DNA from: an uncultured Spirochaetaceae bacterium
GTDB taxonomy: Bacteria > Spirochaetota > Spirochaetia > Treponematales > Treponemataceae
Direction of reading: 5' to 3'
DNA length: 43,909 bases
NCBI GenBank assembly: GCA_902766125.1
Contig: CACXCG010000027.1
Coordinates: forward strand, 1 to 43,909
The translations under genes and the position numbers were made by a program. The stretch's first letter is position 1. Every line of letters starts with the position of its first letter. The notes below the pieces were generated by a model. The model was not told the DNA's origin, did no database searches, and saw nothing but the letters and a program-made list of their open reading frames with translations. Shown here piece after piece: positions 8,056 through 17,817 of the stretch.

Positions 8056-9063
8056 ATGGATTTTGTTGAATCAATGAAGAAAAAAGCTAAGTCTTACGGC
8101 AACAGTCTGGTACTGCCCGAAGGAACAGAAGACCGCACCGTTGTAGCAGCTGCAACAATCGCTAAGGAAAAACTGGCACGCAGTGTCATTCTTCTGGGTA
8201 AGAAAGATGACATTCTGAGCGTTGCAAAAAAGAACTGCGTTGAACTGGGAGACGGAATTGAATTCATCAATCCCGCTGACAGTGAATGGAAAGACAGTTT
8301 TGCAAACGAATATTACGAACTGCGCAAGGCTAAGGGAATGACTCCCGAAGAAGCAGCTCAGGGAATGAATGACCCGCTTAAATTCGGTGCCATGATGGTA
8401 CGCATGGGAAAAGCAGATGCAATGGTTTCCGGCGCACTCAGCTCTACTGCAGATTTACTGCGCGCAGGTCTTACCATTATCAAAACCGCTCCGGGAACAA
8501 AGACTGCATCTTCATGCTTTGTTATTGATACACACGATCCAAAATGGGGTCAGGACGGTCTGTTAGTATTCTCTGACTGTGCAGTTGTTCCTAACCCGAC
8601 AGGCGAACAGCTTGCTGACATTGCAATTTCTGCAGCTCAGTCTTGCCGTGACCTTCTGGGAGCAGAACCCGCAGTTGCAATGCTTTCATTCTCTTCTAAA
8701 GGAAGCGGTGGAAAAATTGACGACGTTCTTAAAGTTCAGGAAGGAGTCCGCATTGCAAAAGAAAAAGCTCCTGACCTGCTGCTTGACGGAGAACTGCAGG
8801 CTGACGCAGCACTTATTCCCGAAGTTACAGAACGCAAAGCACCGGGAAGCCCCATTACAGGCAAAGTAAACACGCTTATCTTCCCCGACCTGAATGCAGG
8901 AAACATCGGTTACAAACTGGTTCAGCGCCTTGCACATGCAGATGCATACGGTCCTATTCTTCAGGGATTTGCAAAGCCTATCTCTGACTTAAGCCGCGGC
9001 TGTTCTGCAGAAGACATTGTCGTAACCTCTGCAATCACTCTGGTTCAGGCAGGCAAAAAATAA
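8056..9063 (+). CDS. pta: Phosphate acetyltransferase
   Basis: The 335-residue enzyme interconverts acetyl-CoA and acetyl phosphate in the cytoplasm, the first half of the acetate-forming, ATP-yielding Pta-Ack pathway. The length and motifs fit the short class (PTA_PTB domain only): LVLPEGTEDRTV near the N-terminus, DAMVSGALSSTADLLRAGL around 121-139, FSDCAVVPNPT around 172-182, and a C-terminal NTLIFPDLNAGNIGYKL with ANAYGP-like ADAYGPILQGF. AAAGAGG precedes the ATG. No acetate kinase gene lies in the window. The stop codon region overlaps a possible non-standard start of the next gene. Confidence 0.95.
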   Translation: MDFVESMKKKAKSYGNSLVLPEGTEDRTVVAAATIAKEKLARSVILLGKKDDILSVAKKNCVELGDGIEFINPADSEWKDSFANEYYELRKAKGMTPEEAAQGMNDPLKFGAMMVRMGKADAMVSGALSSTADLLRAGLTIIKTAPGTKTASSCFVIDTHDPKWGQDGLLVFSDCAVVPNPTGEQLADIAISAAQSCRDLLGAEPAVAMLSFSSKGSGGKIDDVLKVQEGVRIAKEKAPDLLLDGELQADAALIPEVTERKAPGSPITGKVNTLIFPDLNAGNIGYKLVQRLAHADAYGPILQGFAKPISDLSRGCSAEDIVVTSAITLVQAGKK

Positions 9064-9110
9064 AACCCGCACGTTTTGTTTCGCTTGCTGTCACCGTCTG
9101 CATACTGTCA

Positions 9111-10244
9111 GTGTCCTGCCAGAGCGCATCACACCGTCACTTTGCAGACGGGACTCCTGTTCTTACCGCTGACAACGCATATCCCAAAGAATCTCTTTCT
9201 GTCATGTTTGGTGGCGACATCATGCAGCACAAGCCGAACTATGCATACGGAAATTTTGATGCAATCTGGGAAGACATAGCTCCGCTGGTAAACGCATGCG
9301 ATTTGGGAATTGCAAACCTTGAGACACCAGTCGTAGAAGAGCGTCCCTATGACACCTACCCTACGTTTAACACACATGACGAATATGTACAGGCTGCCAT
9401 AAGCGCAGGCTTTAATGTTTTTTCAACCGCAAACAATCACACTAACGATCAGGGATTAACCGGCATTCAGGCAACAGATGCCTACTTTGAAACGTTACGA
9501 CAAAGCACCAAAGATTCACAGCGGCCGGTTTACGAAAGCGGAGTAAAAGAAAGTCCCGATTCCGCATACACGTATGAACTTATAGAAGTAAACGGATGGA
9601 AAGTCCTCTTTCTTGCCGTAACCGAAATTCTTAACAGACCGGACTATTCCGGATACATAAACTTTGTACAGACAACTCCGCTTGCCCGACAGAAATTCAA
9701 CACTTACTTGAAAACACTTAGGGAAGAAAATCCCTGCGATCTTTTTGTACTCAGCTTTCACTGCGTAGAACCGGAATACGATCAGACAATTACTCAGACA
9801 CACAAAACACTGTATCATCAGTTTTTAGAAAACGGAGTTGATGTCGTTCTTGCAAACCATCCGCACGTTGCAAAAAACTGGGAACTGGTACAGAACGAAC
9901 AGACAGGAACTTCCAAACTGATTTTTTATGCAATGGGAAACACTATCAGTGCACAAAGAACTTCACCAAGCTTCAGCGCACCGGACACAAACCGCGATTA
10001 CACCGGCGATGGATACCTTGCACAGGTCCGCTTTGAAAAGACCGCACAGGGAATTACCATAACCAACATCAACCCCATTCTTATTACCACTTACATACGC
10101 ACAGACGGAATGTTTGTCATAAAAAAACTTGACGATGCATTCCTTACATATCTTTCAGAGCAGGAACGCACCAAGTGGGCGACCTACCTTGCTGAACGAA
10201 GAAAACTTATGGAAAAGACAAAAGGAACACTCACATGGCAATAG
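9111..10244 (+). CDS. CapA-family (PGA_cap) metallophosphatase-like protein, probable lipoprotein with lost or odd start
   Basis: The body matches the CapA/PgsA calcineurin-like fold by ordered motifs: MFGGDIMQHK, IANLETPV, ANNHTNDQG, FHCVEPEYD, ANHPHVAKNWE and FYAMGN. Such proteins are usually extracytoplasmic and linked to polymer or capsule assembly; activity here is unproven. The first standard start is GTG 9111, which has no Shine-Dalgarno and yields MSCQ. The frame is open upstream to 8988 and from ATA 9060 encodes KPARFVSLAVTVCILSVSCQ, a good lipoprotein leader with Cys at residue 20. ATA 9060 overlaps the pta TAA. A single base change (ATG/TGA to ATA/TAA) would explain this. The gene end overlaps the helicase start by ten bases. 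Confidence 0.8.
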   Translation: MSCQSASHRHFADGTPVLTADNAYPKESLSVMFGGDIMQHKPNYAYGNFDAIWEDIAPLVNACDLGIANLETPVVEERPYDTYPTFNTHDEYVQAAISAGFNVFSTANNHTNDQGLTGIQATDAYFETLRQSTKDSQRPVYESGVKESPDSAYTYELIEVNGWKVLFLAVTEILNRPDYSGYINFVQTTPLARQKFNTYLKTLREENPCDLFVLSFHCVEPEYDQTITQTHKTLYHQFLENGVDVVLANHPHVAKNWELVQNEQTGTSKLIFYAMGNTISAQRTSPSFSAPDTNRDYTGDGYLAQVRFEKTAQGITITNINPILITTYIRTDGMFVIKKLDDAFLTYLSEQERTKWATYLAERRKLMEKTKGTLTWQ

Positions 10245-12826
10245 ACTATAAATCTCTTCCCGTATACGAACAGAAACAGCGCATACTGGACTGCTTAAAA
10301 GGCAATCAGGTAATCGTCGTACAAAGCCCGACCGGAAGCGGTAAAACAACACAGCTTCCCGTTATTCTGCACGAGGCAGGTTATTCTGCAAACGGAATTA
10401 TTGCAGTTACCCAGCCGCGCCGCATTGCAGCACTGAGCGTAAGTGAATTTATTGCAAAGCAGCTGCACACTTCTTACCCGGGACTTGTCGGTTACAAAAT
10501 GCGCTTTGAAGACAAAACTGACAGTTCTACAAAAATAAAAATCATGACAGATGGAATTCTCCTTCAGGAAATGAAGCTTGATCCCTGGATGAGTAAATAC
10601 TCTGTCGTTATGGTTGATGAAGCGCATGAACGAAGCCTTAACATTGACTTTGTACTGGGACTTTTAAAACGTGTTCTTGACGAACGGAAAGATTTTAAAG
10701 TAATCGTAAGCTCTGCAACCATGAATGCAGAAGCGTTCAGTGAATACTTTGGTAACTGTCCTATCGTAACCATAGACACACAGGTCTTTCCTGTTGCAAT
10801 GGTATATGACCCTCCTGCAGTTGCCGCAAGTACACTGAGCGAAAATGCCTGTGACGCACTGCTTACCAAAATAGAACAGACCATTGACCGCGTACTGGAT
10901 AATCATGAAGACGGCGACATTCTGGTATTCCTTCCCGGAGAAAAAATAATTAAAGACTGCATGCAGCGTCTGTACAGTGCACCCTTTCATTCACGCATAC
11001 ACATTGTTCCCCTGTACGGAAGACTTCCCAAAGAAGAACAGGAAAAAGTGTTTGATGCAGCTCCCTTCGGGAAAAAGAAAGTTGTATTAAGCACAAACAT
11101 TGCAGAAACCTCAGTTACCATAAACGGCATAACAACAGTCATAGACACCGGACTTGCAAAACTGAACTTTTACAATCCGCGCACCTTTACGTCAAGCCTT
11201 AACGAAACACCGGTCAGCAAGGCAAGCTGTGCTCAGCGAAGGGGACGCGCTGGCCGAACTAAACCGGGTTCGTGTTACCGTCTGTATACGCGGCAGGATT
11301 TTGACTCACGTCCTGAATACACTACAGAAGAAATTTACCGCACCGACTTAAGTGAAGTTGTATTGCGCATGTCAGAACTGGGCATTACCGATTTTGACAA
11401 ATTTGATTTTATTTCTCCGCCCGGAAAAGAAGGCCTTATAGGAGCAGCAGAAACGCTGGGTATGCTTAAGGCAATTGAAAAAGACGGAACGCTCAGCAAC
11501 ATCGGAAAACTCATGGTAGAGTTCCCGCTGGAACCCCGTGTAAGCCGCATTATTGTTGAAAGCATATTACGCTATCCTGATGTTCTGGAAGAAGTACTGA
11601 TTGCAGCGGCATTTTTAAGTGCAAGTTCTCCGTTTGTACTGCCGGTTGGCGAAGAAATGGATGCACGAAAAGCACATCACGCATTCCGTGACATGCAGGG
11701 TGACTTTGTAAGCTATGTAAATATTTTCCGCACATACGTCAGCATGAAAAACAAAGAACGGTTCTGCAAGAACAACTATCTTGACGAACGCGTCATGGCA
11801 GAAATTCTTAACATCAAGACACAGCTTGAAGAAATCATTTCTAACCGCATGCAGCTTCCCATAACTTCCGGTGGCAGCATGGATAACTACCTGTGCTGTA
11901 TTGCAGCCGGCATGATTCAGTTTGTATGTATCCGCGAAGGGAAAGAGTCATACCGGAGCCTTACCGCAGATCACATTCAGTTACATCCGGGTTCCTCTAT
12001 GTTCCGCACTAACCCGCTGTACATTGTTGCAGGCGAAATTGTCCGGACCAGCAGAATGTTTGCCATGAGTGTCTCTCCGCTTACCAAGCATTTGCTTGAT
12101 CAGATAGATCCGACACTGGAGTCCCGGCTTATGGCACTGCGCTCTAAAAACAGCCGCTCGCTTTCAGGTAACCTTGAATACACCGGAAGCACATTCCGTG
12201 AGTCTGGACAGAAAGTCGGAAAGAACGACAGCCGCTTTGCAAAGAAGCTTGACAAAAAGAAGGACGACAGCACCATCAGCTTTGGCGGGAAACAGTTCTG
12301 CATAGAAAAAGTAAAGGGAAAGAAAACCGTCAAACTTATGTGGCATGACTTACGGGATGCAGCCCGTGCAGAAAAAAATGAAAACCTGCTTGCTCAGATC
12401 GGTGCGTTAAAGGGAACCGTTGTCATGTCAAAAGGTTCAACGCTGCTTGCCGGAGAAAAACTGGAAGTTATCATTAAGGCTGCAAAAACGCTCAACCTTG
12501 ATCCCATAGAAACCGGCAGATGGCCACGGAACAAAAACATCAGCATTACCGAAAACCCTGCAGATTTAATCAACAGCATAGACTGTCTTATGCGGGTAAC
12601 CATGGCAAAAGCATCATCTCGAGAGCTGGGCTTTATATGCCTGTTTACCGACGGCAGAGGCACTTACTGGTACAAAGTGTCGCGCGGATTTGCAACAGCC
12701 TTAAACGAAAGTCTTTCTTCGCTTGAAAAACTGATTGATGACCTTTCGGAAAAAGATTCGGTAAGCGTCGAGCAGAAGGCAAAGATAAACATCATGTACC
12801 GCGTGCTCAACAGCCTGTACGAGTAA
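10235..12826 (+). CDS. DEAH-box ATP-dependent RNA helicase, HrpA/HrpB type
   Basis: The 863-residue protein carries the DEAH/RHA helicase motifs: Walker A SPTGSGKTTQLP (31-42), motif Ia TQPRRIAA, motif II DEAH (128-131) in VMVDEAHERS, motif III SSATMN, motif V STNIAETSVTI and motif VI QRRGRAGR. A winged-helix/HA2 region follows (IGAAETLGMLKAIE, LMVEFPLEPRVSRI). It is shorter than E. coli HrpA (about 1300 residues) and nearer HrpB in length. The Lys-rich C-terminal 220 residues (SFGGKQFCIEKVKGKK onward) match neither tail that I know. The family remodels RNA or ribosome-bound mRNA. It overlaps the CapA-like gene by ten bases and converges on the HEAT gene with a three-base gap. Confidence 0.88.
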   Translation: MAIDYKSLPVYEQKQRILDCLKGNQVIVVQSPTGSGKTTQLPVILHEAGYSANGIIAVTQPRRIAALSVSEFIAKQLHTSYPGLVGYKMRFEDKTDSSTKIKIMTDGILLQEMKLDPWMSKYSVVMVDEAHERSLNIDFVLGLLKRVLDERKDFKVIVSSATMNAEAFSEYFGNCPIVTIDTQVFPVAMVYDPPAVAASTLSENACDALLTKIEQTIDRVLDNHEDGDILVFLPGEKIIKDCMQRLYSAPFHSRIHIVPLYGRLPKEEQEKVFDAAPFGKKKVVLSTNIAETSVTINGITTVIDTGLAKLNFYNPRTFTSSLNETPVSKASCAQRRGRAGRTKPGSCYRLYTRQDFDSRPEYTTEEIYRTDLSEVVLRMSELGITDFDKFDFISPPGKEGLIGAAETLGMLKAIEKDGTLSNIGKLMVEFPLEPRVSRIIVESILRYPDVLEEVLIAAAFLSASSPFVLPVGEEMDARKAHHAFRDMQGDFVSYVNIFRTYVSMKNKERFCKNNYLDERVMAEILNIKTQLEEIISNRMQLPITSGGSMDNYLCCIAAGMIQFVCIREGKESYRSLTADHIQLHPGSSMFRTNPLYIVAGEIVRTSRMFAMSVSPLTKHLLDQIDPTLESRLMALRSKNSRSLSGNLEYTGSTFRESGQKVGKNDSRFAKKLDKKKDDSTISFGGKQFCIEKVKGKKTVKLMWHDLRDAARAEKNENLLAQIGALKGTVVMSKGSTLLAGEKLEVIIKAAKTLNLDPIETGRWPRNKNISITENPADLINSIDCLMRVTMAKASSRELGFICLFTDGRGTYWYKVSRGFATALNESLSSLEKLIDDLSEKDSVSVEQKAKINIMYRVLNSLYE

Positions 12827-12829
12827 CGT

Positions 12830-14386
12830 TTACAGAGAGTCTACCATCTGAAGAATGCGCTTTGCTTTTTCTGCATTTGCATTCTTTTTGGGCTTTTTGT
12901 TTCCAGAGGCTTCTTCTCCTTCCGGAACTTCACCGTCCTGTTTAGAGATTTCTACGACTGCCTGACGGACACTTGCATAGCGGCCTTTTGCCCAGATATC
13001 CAGTCCCGTACCCTGAGTAGAAACATCGGTACTCTTAAGGTATTCAGCACAGATTTCGGCAAACTCGGGGCGACCGTATTTTGCAAATTCTTTACCCAGT
13101 GCATAGCGAAGGTTTTTCTGTAAATCAGAACCAAGTGTTTCTTTTGCAAGCGCAATAATTGCTTCTGTACCGGCATGATTGTATTCAAGCAGCGCAGATG
13201 CAACCGTTGCTTTTGTGGTATCAGACGGTTTTTTGTCGGTAATGAGAGAAATAAGATATTCGTTTCCTTCTTTTGTGTTCAGGAATGCAATTGCATCGTA
13301 GCACTTATTTTTTACCGCAGCTTCTTCTTTGGTATCCTTACAGCGGTAAATCAAAAAGGGAACGGCATCGGTAAGCTCAAGCGACTTAACTGCAGCAACT
13401 GCTTCCAGACGAACCTTATACTGAGAGTCACGCAATGCCTGAAGAATTACATCATACGTCTGTTCATCGTGATAATGAGAAAGCCCCTTAATGACATAAA
13501 TGCGGAAGTTTGCATCATCTGATTCAAACAACTCCATAAGAATCGGCTTACTTTCTTCCAGTTCCATGGCACCAATTGCTTCTGCAGCGTACATGCGTAC
13601 AAAGGAATTTTCGTCTTCATTCTGTGCAATCTGCGACAGTTTTTTCCACGTCTGAACCGCTTTTATTTTTCCCAGCACACGCATCAGAGACTGCCGCTGT
13701 GCAACGCTCAGGTCATCGCGGTCAAGATATTCGGCAAGGAAAAGAGCTTCATTGGTTCCGCCAACATCACCTAAGGTTGAAAGTGCAAGCGTAAAATAAT
13801 CTTCATCTTCGCGGTCAATCAGGTCAATTAAACCGGGAATTGCTTCTTTGCACTTAACCGCAGAAATGTATGACATACATTCAGACACAACAGATTTTTT
13901 TGTGTCGTACGGATCGTTGATAATTTCGCAGGCAAAATCAGAAAGACAGGGATCTTCTATCTTTGCAAAATAAGAAAGTATTTTCTGACGAACAGAAACA
14001 CTCTTTGTCACATGAAACAGGTCATAAATGTCATCGACAAAACGCACATCTTCGTTTTTAGTCAATTCATCAATCAGTTCACTGATATTTTCTTCAAGAC
14101 CATATTTGAACGTATCATGTGCATTCTGAACATAGTCCTGCGTAGAGGTGGTAGAATTCTTTGCATTCTGTTCGCGGCGTTCTTCGGATTTTTCTGAGTC
14201 CTCTGCAGAAACCGCACGGGGACGGCGTGGCTCAGGAACCAGCTTTTCGGGATACGGAACATACTTCGGGCCTTCATCTTCAGTTTCTTCGGTAACAAAA
14301 ACAGCGTCCTGCTGACTGTCTGCTTCGGCTGCATACACAGAAAAGAGCATAAACCCTACACATGCGCACAGTACTATTTTCTTCAT
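12830..14386 (-). CDS. Exported HEAT-repeat protein
   Basis: The 518-residue protein has a signal peptide (KKIVLCACVGFMLFSVYAAEA), then a low-complexity Glu/Arg/Ser stretch to about residue 85. From about residue 90 to 480 there are HEAT-type helical pairs, visible as GLIDLIDREDEDYFTLAL, LGDVGGTNEALFLAEYL, AAEAIGAMELEESKPILMEL and AVAAVKSLELTDAVPFLIY. The C-terminus is Lys-rich. HEAT solenoids bind proteins; no catalytic motif is seen. AAGGAGG precedes the ATG. It is the last gene of the M16-dut-lpt-lpt-tgt series and lies 25 bases after tgt. Function is unknown; periplasmic location is inferred. Confidence 0.85.
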   Translation of the reverse strand: MKKIVLCACVGFMLFSVYAAEADSQQDAVFVTEETEDEGPKYVPYPEKLVPEPRRPRAVSAEDSEKSEERREQNAKNSTTSTQDYVQNAHDTFKYGLEENISELIDELTKNEDVRFVDDIYDLFHVTKSVSVRQKILSYFAKIEDPCLSDFACEIINDPYDTKKSVVSECMSYISAVKCKEAIPGLIDLIDREDEDYFTLALSTLGDVGGTNEALFLAEYLDRDDLSVAQRQSLMRVLGKIKAVQTWKKLSQIAQNEDENSFVRMYAAEAIGAMELEESKPILMELFESDDANFRIYVIKGLSHYHDEQTYDVILQALRDSQYKVRLEAVAAVKSLELTDAVPFLIYRCKDTKEEAAVKNKCYDAIAFLNTKEGNEYLISLITDKKPSDTTKATVASALLEYNHAGTEAIIALAKETLGSDLQKNLRYALGKEFAKYGRPEFAEICAEYLKSTDVSTQGTGLDIWAKGRYASVRQAVVEISKQDGEVPEGEEASGNKKPKKNANAEKAKRILQMVDSL

Positions 14387-14411
14387 CCCTAGCCTCCTTG
14401 CTCCTTACTAA

Positions 14412-15545
14412 TCAAACAATTCCTGAGTGAAATTGTTTCAAAAATTCTTCCCTATACTGAACAAAACGGTCTTCCCGAATTGCTTCGCGGATTTCCTTTA
14501 TCATCTGATTCAGAAAGTAAATGTTATGATAACTTGCCAGCATGGAAGAAAGAATTTCCTGCTCTTTGAAAATATGCCGTAAGTATGCCCTGCTGTAGGT
14601 GCGGCAGACTTTACACTGACACTGGCTGTCTAACGGAGAAAAATCATGCGTAAAGCGTTCCTGTTTTATTGAAAGCATACCGTGATGCGTAAAGTACGAA
14701 CCGTTACGCGCATTGCGGGTAGGAAGCACACAGTCAAACATATCAATACCGTCAGCAACCGCCTCCAGAATATATTCCGGAGTTCCAATGCCCATGACAT
14801 AGCGGGGTTTATTCCGTGGTAAGAACTGCACCGTATACTGCAGCTTTTCTGCAAAAACATCAGCCGGCTCGCCTACACTCAAACCACCGATTGCCATTCC
14901 GGGAACATCAAGAGAAGCAACAAACTGGGCACTTTCCTTTCGTAAATCATCAAAGAAATTTCCCTGCACAATGGGGAACAGCATTCCCTTGTAACCGTTT
15001 TCCACATGCTTTGTCCACTCTGCAATGGCACGCTTAGTCCAGTCGGTTGTAATGCGTAAGGCACGTTCTGCTTCATGACGCTCTACTCTCCAGGCAGAAC
15101 ACACATCAAGCTGCATCTGAATGTCGCTGTTGAGTTTAACCTGAGTCTGCACTACGTTTTCCGGAGTAAACAGATGTCTGCTTCCGTCTATGTGACTTTG
15201 AAACGTAACGCCTTCCTGAGTAATTTTACGCAATCCCGAAAGCGAGAACACCTGAAATCCGCCGGAGTCAGTCAGAAAATTCTTTTCCCATTTAGTAAAA
15301 CCGTGAAGCCCTCCGCCTTCCTGAACAATATCCGCACCGGGACGCAGATAGAGGTGATAGGTATTTGCAAGAATGATATCAAATCCAATTTCATTCAAAT
15401 CATCTTTACTGACAGCCTTAACCGTACCGTTTGTTCCCACCGGCATAAACACAGGGGTTGCAACATCGCCGTGAGCAAGATGCATAACACCCGTACGCGC
15501 AAGAGAATGAGCATCTTCATGCTGAACATCAAAAATTGAATCCAT
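14412..15545 (-). CDS. tgt: Queuine tRNA-ribosyltransferase
   Basis: This 377-residue enzyme exchanges guanine-34 for a queuosine precursor in GUN-anticodon tRNAs (Asp, Asn, His, Tyr). Characteristic segments are GTNGTVKAVS, ILANTYHLYLRPG, FLTDSGGFQVFSL (substrate/active-site Asp), GGLSVGEP, YVMGIGTPE and the nucleophile region MFDCVLPTRNARNG. Zinc ligands are in CQCKVCRTYSRAYLRH with a downstream His (SYHNIYFL). Length is normal for bacterial Tgt. AGGAGCTGTT precedes the ATG. It lies eight bases behind an LptF/G-type permease gene. The tRNA-His(GTG) at the window end would be one substrate. Confidence 0.96.
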   Translation of the reverse strand: MDSIFDVQHEDAHSLARTGVMHLAHGDVATPVFMPVGTNGTVKAVSKDDLNEIGFDIILANTYHLYLRPGADIVQEGGGLHGFTKWEKNFLTDSGGFQVFSLSGLRKITQEGVTFQSHIDGSRHLFTPENVVQTQVKLNSDIQMQLDVCSAWRVERHEAERALRITTDWTKRAIAEWTKHVENGYKGMLFPIVQGNFFDDLRKESAQFVASLDVPGMAIGGLSVGEPADVFAEKLQYTVQFLPRNKPRYVMGIGTPEYILEAVADGIDMFDCVLPTRNARNGSYFTHHGMLSIKQERFTHDFSPLDSQCQCKVCRTYSRAYLRHIFKEQEILSSMLASYHNIYFLNQMIKEIREAIREDRFVQYREEFLKQFHSGIV

Positions 15546-15553
15546 AACAGCTC

Positions 15554-16624
15554 CTATGTTTTCGAATACCGGACAAGCACTGCACTAAGCACCACAAACA
15601 AAAGTACCGGAAACCATGCACCCATAACCGCAGGAATTGTTTCAAACTCAGCCATGAGCATAGTAACCATCTGTACCACATAAAACAGAACAACAGCCGC
15701 AAGACTTAATGCAAGACTTACCAGAAGAACATTCTTTCGCGTCCTGCCGCTCAAGCCGATTGCAACGAAGACGACAACCAGTACGACAAACGGGAATGAA
15801 AACTTCTTGTAATAATTTGCCTTTGCTGATGCAACCGGAAGTCCGTTACGCTGCTGGCGAAGAATGTATGCCTTTGCTTCCCGGGCACTCACCTCTTCAA
15901 CATCAATCGTATTGTTTCGGAAAGTTTCAGGCGGTTCAGTAAGACGTTCGACGTACACAGAAGAAGGTGTTTTCCGATTTACATTCCCGTCTTCATACAC
16001 ATATTCGTAACCGTTGCTTAGTACCCAGTGATCATCCTGCCAGAGCGCACTGTCAGCCGTAAGAATGCGGTCCAGGCTTCTGTCTTCTGTCCTGAATACA
16101 ACAGTAAGCACATACAGGCGGGTAAGTTCATTGTCAAAATATTCAGCATTGTACACAATACTGCCTTCGTCTGCCATAATGACAATATGATCATTACTGG
16201 ATGTAAAATCACGGTTAAGCACCTGGGCCTGAAGCGATGTTTTTTTTGCATACGCAGGAACAACCACATATTCATCAAAAACAAAGAGCCCGACACTCAT
16301 CACTAAAGAAAGAATCAAAAGCGGAAGCGTAAACCTGAACAGAGAAACACCGGATGCAAATACCGCAAGCAGTTCATTCTTTGCATAAAAATCACTCAAG
16401 ACATACGCAGTAGCAAACAGCATGGCTATGGGAACTGCATACCACACTGCCTTGGGAATAAAATATGCCGTAATGCGAAGTACCGTTGCAACAGGCACCG
16501 CATGAGACATGTAAGACCAGATGTTGACAAAAATATCTGCAAGCGAAAGAAGCAGCACAAAGAACAGCATAGAAACAACGAGGACAGGTATGAATTTCTT
16601 AAACAAAAGCTGAACCAGTTTCAT
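15554..16624 (-). CDS. LptF/LptG-family permease (second copy)
   Basis: The 356-residue protein has the YjgP/YjgQ layout: TM segments in the first 110 residues (FIPVLVVSMLFFVLLLSLAD; AVPIAMLFATAYVLSDFY with following ELLAVFASG), a soluble beta-jellyroll-like region (about 130-270), and three C-terminal TM segments (FPFVVLVVVFVAIGLSG and two more). In Gram-negatives LptF and LptG with LptB form the ABC exporter that extracts LPS from the inner membrane. ATG 16624 forms an ATGA overlap with the upstream permease stop and is preferred to the ATG at 16651. I cannot assign F versus G. No lptB or lptC is in the window. Confidence 0.88.
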   Translation of the reverse strand: MKLVQLLFKKFIPVLVVSMLFFVLLLSLADIFVNIWSYMSHAVPVATVLRITAYFIPKAVWYAVPIAMLFATAYVLSDFYAKNELLAVFASGVSLFRFTLPLLILSLVMSVGLFVFDEYVVVPAYAKKTSLQAQVLNRDFTSSNDHIVIMADEGSIVYNAEYFDNELTRLYVLTVVFRTEDRSLDRILTADSALWQDDHWVLSNGYEYVYEDGNVNRKTPSSVYVERLTEPPETFRNNTIDVEEVSAREAKAYILRQQRNGLPVASAKANYYKKFSFPFVVLVVVFVAIGLSGRTRKNVLLVSLALSLAAVVLFYVVQMVTMLMAEFETIPAVMGAWFPVLLFVVLSAVLVRYSKT

Positions 16625-17817
16625 GAACGACGCAACCTCAGATAAAGCCATGCACCCAACGCACCAATAACTACGTTAGGAGTCCACATTGTCCAGAAAC
16701 CGTCAAATCCATTGGAATAGCCCAGCTGCTGACCTATCATTGTTGCAGCCCAGTACAGAAAGGAAATAATCACACCGATTATCATACCCACAACCTGACC
16801 GTTCTTTTTTCCGAACAAAAGTGCAAGCGGGACCGCTAACAGTGCAAAAAACAAAGAACCAAACGGTATTGAAAATTTTTTGTAATATTCAAGGTAGTAT
16901 GAATTAAGCTGCTGTTTTGAAAAGCTGCCATCTGTTTCATACGATTTTATGAGCGATTTTAAATCGTGCGAAGTCATTTCGCGAGGAGACACACCTGTTG
17001 AATTAGAAAGAATAACCGAATCAAACACGTTGTACGACATGGTATCGGCATCAATCAAATCGTACGAACCTTTATCGCCTAAATCAAGCTGAATAACAAC
17101 CGGTGTCTGCATGGTAAGCGTAAGAAGTACTCCGGGGTATGCAGTACTGATGGCATCGACATCTTTTGCACAGATGATACGCATCGTCTTACTCTGAGAT
17201 GAATCAAAAAGAACCAGATCGTCTACATGATCATCCTTTGCTTCTCCCATAACAAGCGTTGCTTTATTCATGCGCTTTACCGTATTGCTTTCTATCTGAA
17301 TACCGGGATTAGATACGACAATCTGACGCTGCAGCTTAAGATAGTTGATGTTACCTAACGGAAGGAAAAAATCGTTCATGACAAAACTGAACAGAGAAAT
17401 AACGGCACCCATAACCAGCACGGGAACCAGCACAACCGAATAACGCTGACCGGTTGCACGAAGAATCATTATTTCATTATCAGAAGCCATGCGCCCAAGA
17501 CACATTAAAAAGCCGACCAGTGTTGCAAACGGAGCAGACTGAGCAATAATTGCAGGAAGCGAATACCAGATAAGCAGAAGCACATCAGGTACGGGAACCC
17601 GCTGACGTAAAATTGTTTTTGCCAGAAGCAGAAACTGATTTACAAAAAACATGGAAAAGAAAAAAAAGAACAAAACTAAAAAATACAAAAACAGTTCTTT
17701 TGCAATATAAAGCTGAAGCGTAAACCGGCGAAGCTGATGTGAACGCAGCACATACTGTTCATACGAGGAGATAATCTTACTGCGCACACGGCTAATAACC
17801 GGATGTAATTCCACCAT
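16621..17817 (-). CDS. LptF/LptG-family permease (first copy)
   Basis: The 398-residue protein shows the same plan as its neighbour: a cytoplasmic N-terminus of about 45 residues, TM segments (LFLYFLVLFFFFFSMFFVNQ; SAPFATLVGFLMCLGRMASD; VVLVPVLVMGAVISLFSFVM), a periplasmic beta domain (about 150-290) and three C-terminal TM segments (GSLFFALLAVPLALLFGKKN onward). The DNEIMILRATG segment is the coupling-helix region typical of the family. The pair should form the heterodimeric TM part of an Lpt-type exporter. The start codon overlaps the dut stop (TGATG), so translation is coupled. What is transported in a treponeme is uncertain. Confidence 0.88.
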   Translation of the reverse strand: MVELHPVISRVRSKIISSYEQYVLRSHQLRRFTLQLYIAKELFLYFLVLFFFFFSMFFVNQFLLLAKTILRQRVPVPDVLLLIWYSLPAIIAQSAPFATLVGFLMCLGRMASDNEIMILRATGQRYSVVLVPVLVMGAVISLFSFVMNDFFLPLGNINYLKLQRQIVVSNPGIQIESNTVKRMNKATLVMGEAKDDHVDDLVLFDSSQSKTMRIICAKDVDAISTAYPGVLLTLTMQTPVVIQLDLGDKGSYDLIDADTMSYNVFDSVILSNSTGVSPREMTSHDLKSLIKSYETDGSFSKQQLNSYYLEYYKKFSIPFGSLFFALLAVPLALLFGKKNGQVVGMIIGVIISFLYWAATMIGQQLGYSNGFDGFWTMWTPNVVIGALGAWLYLRLRRS

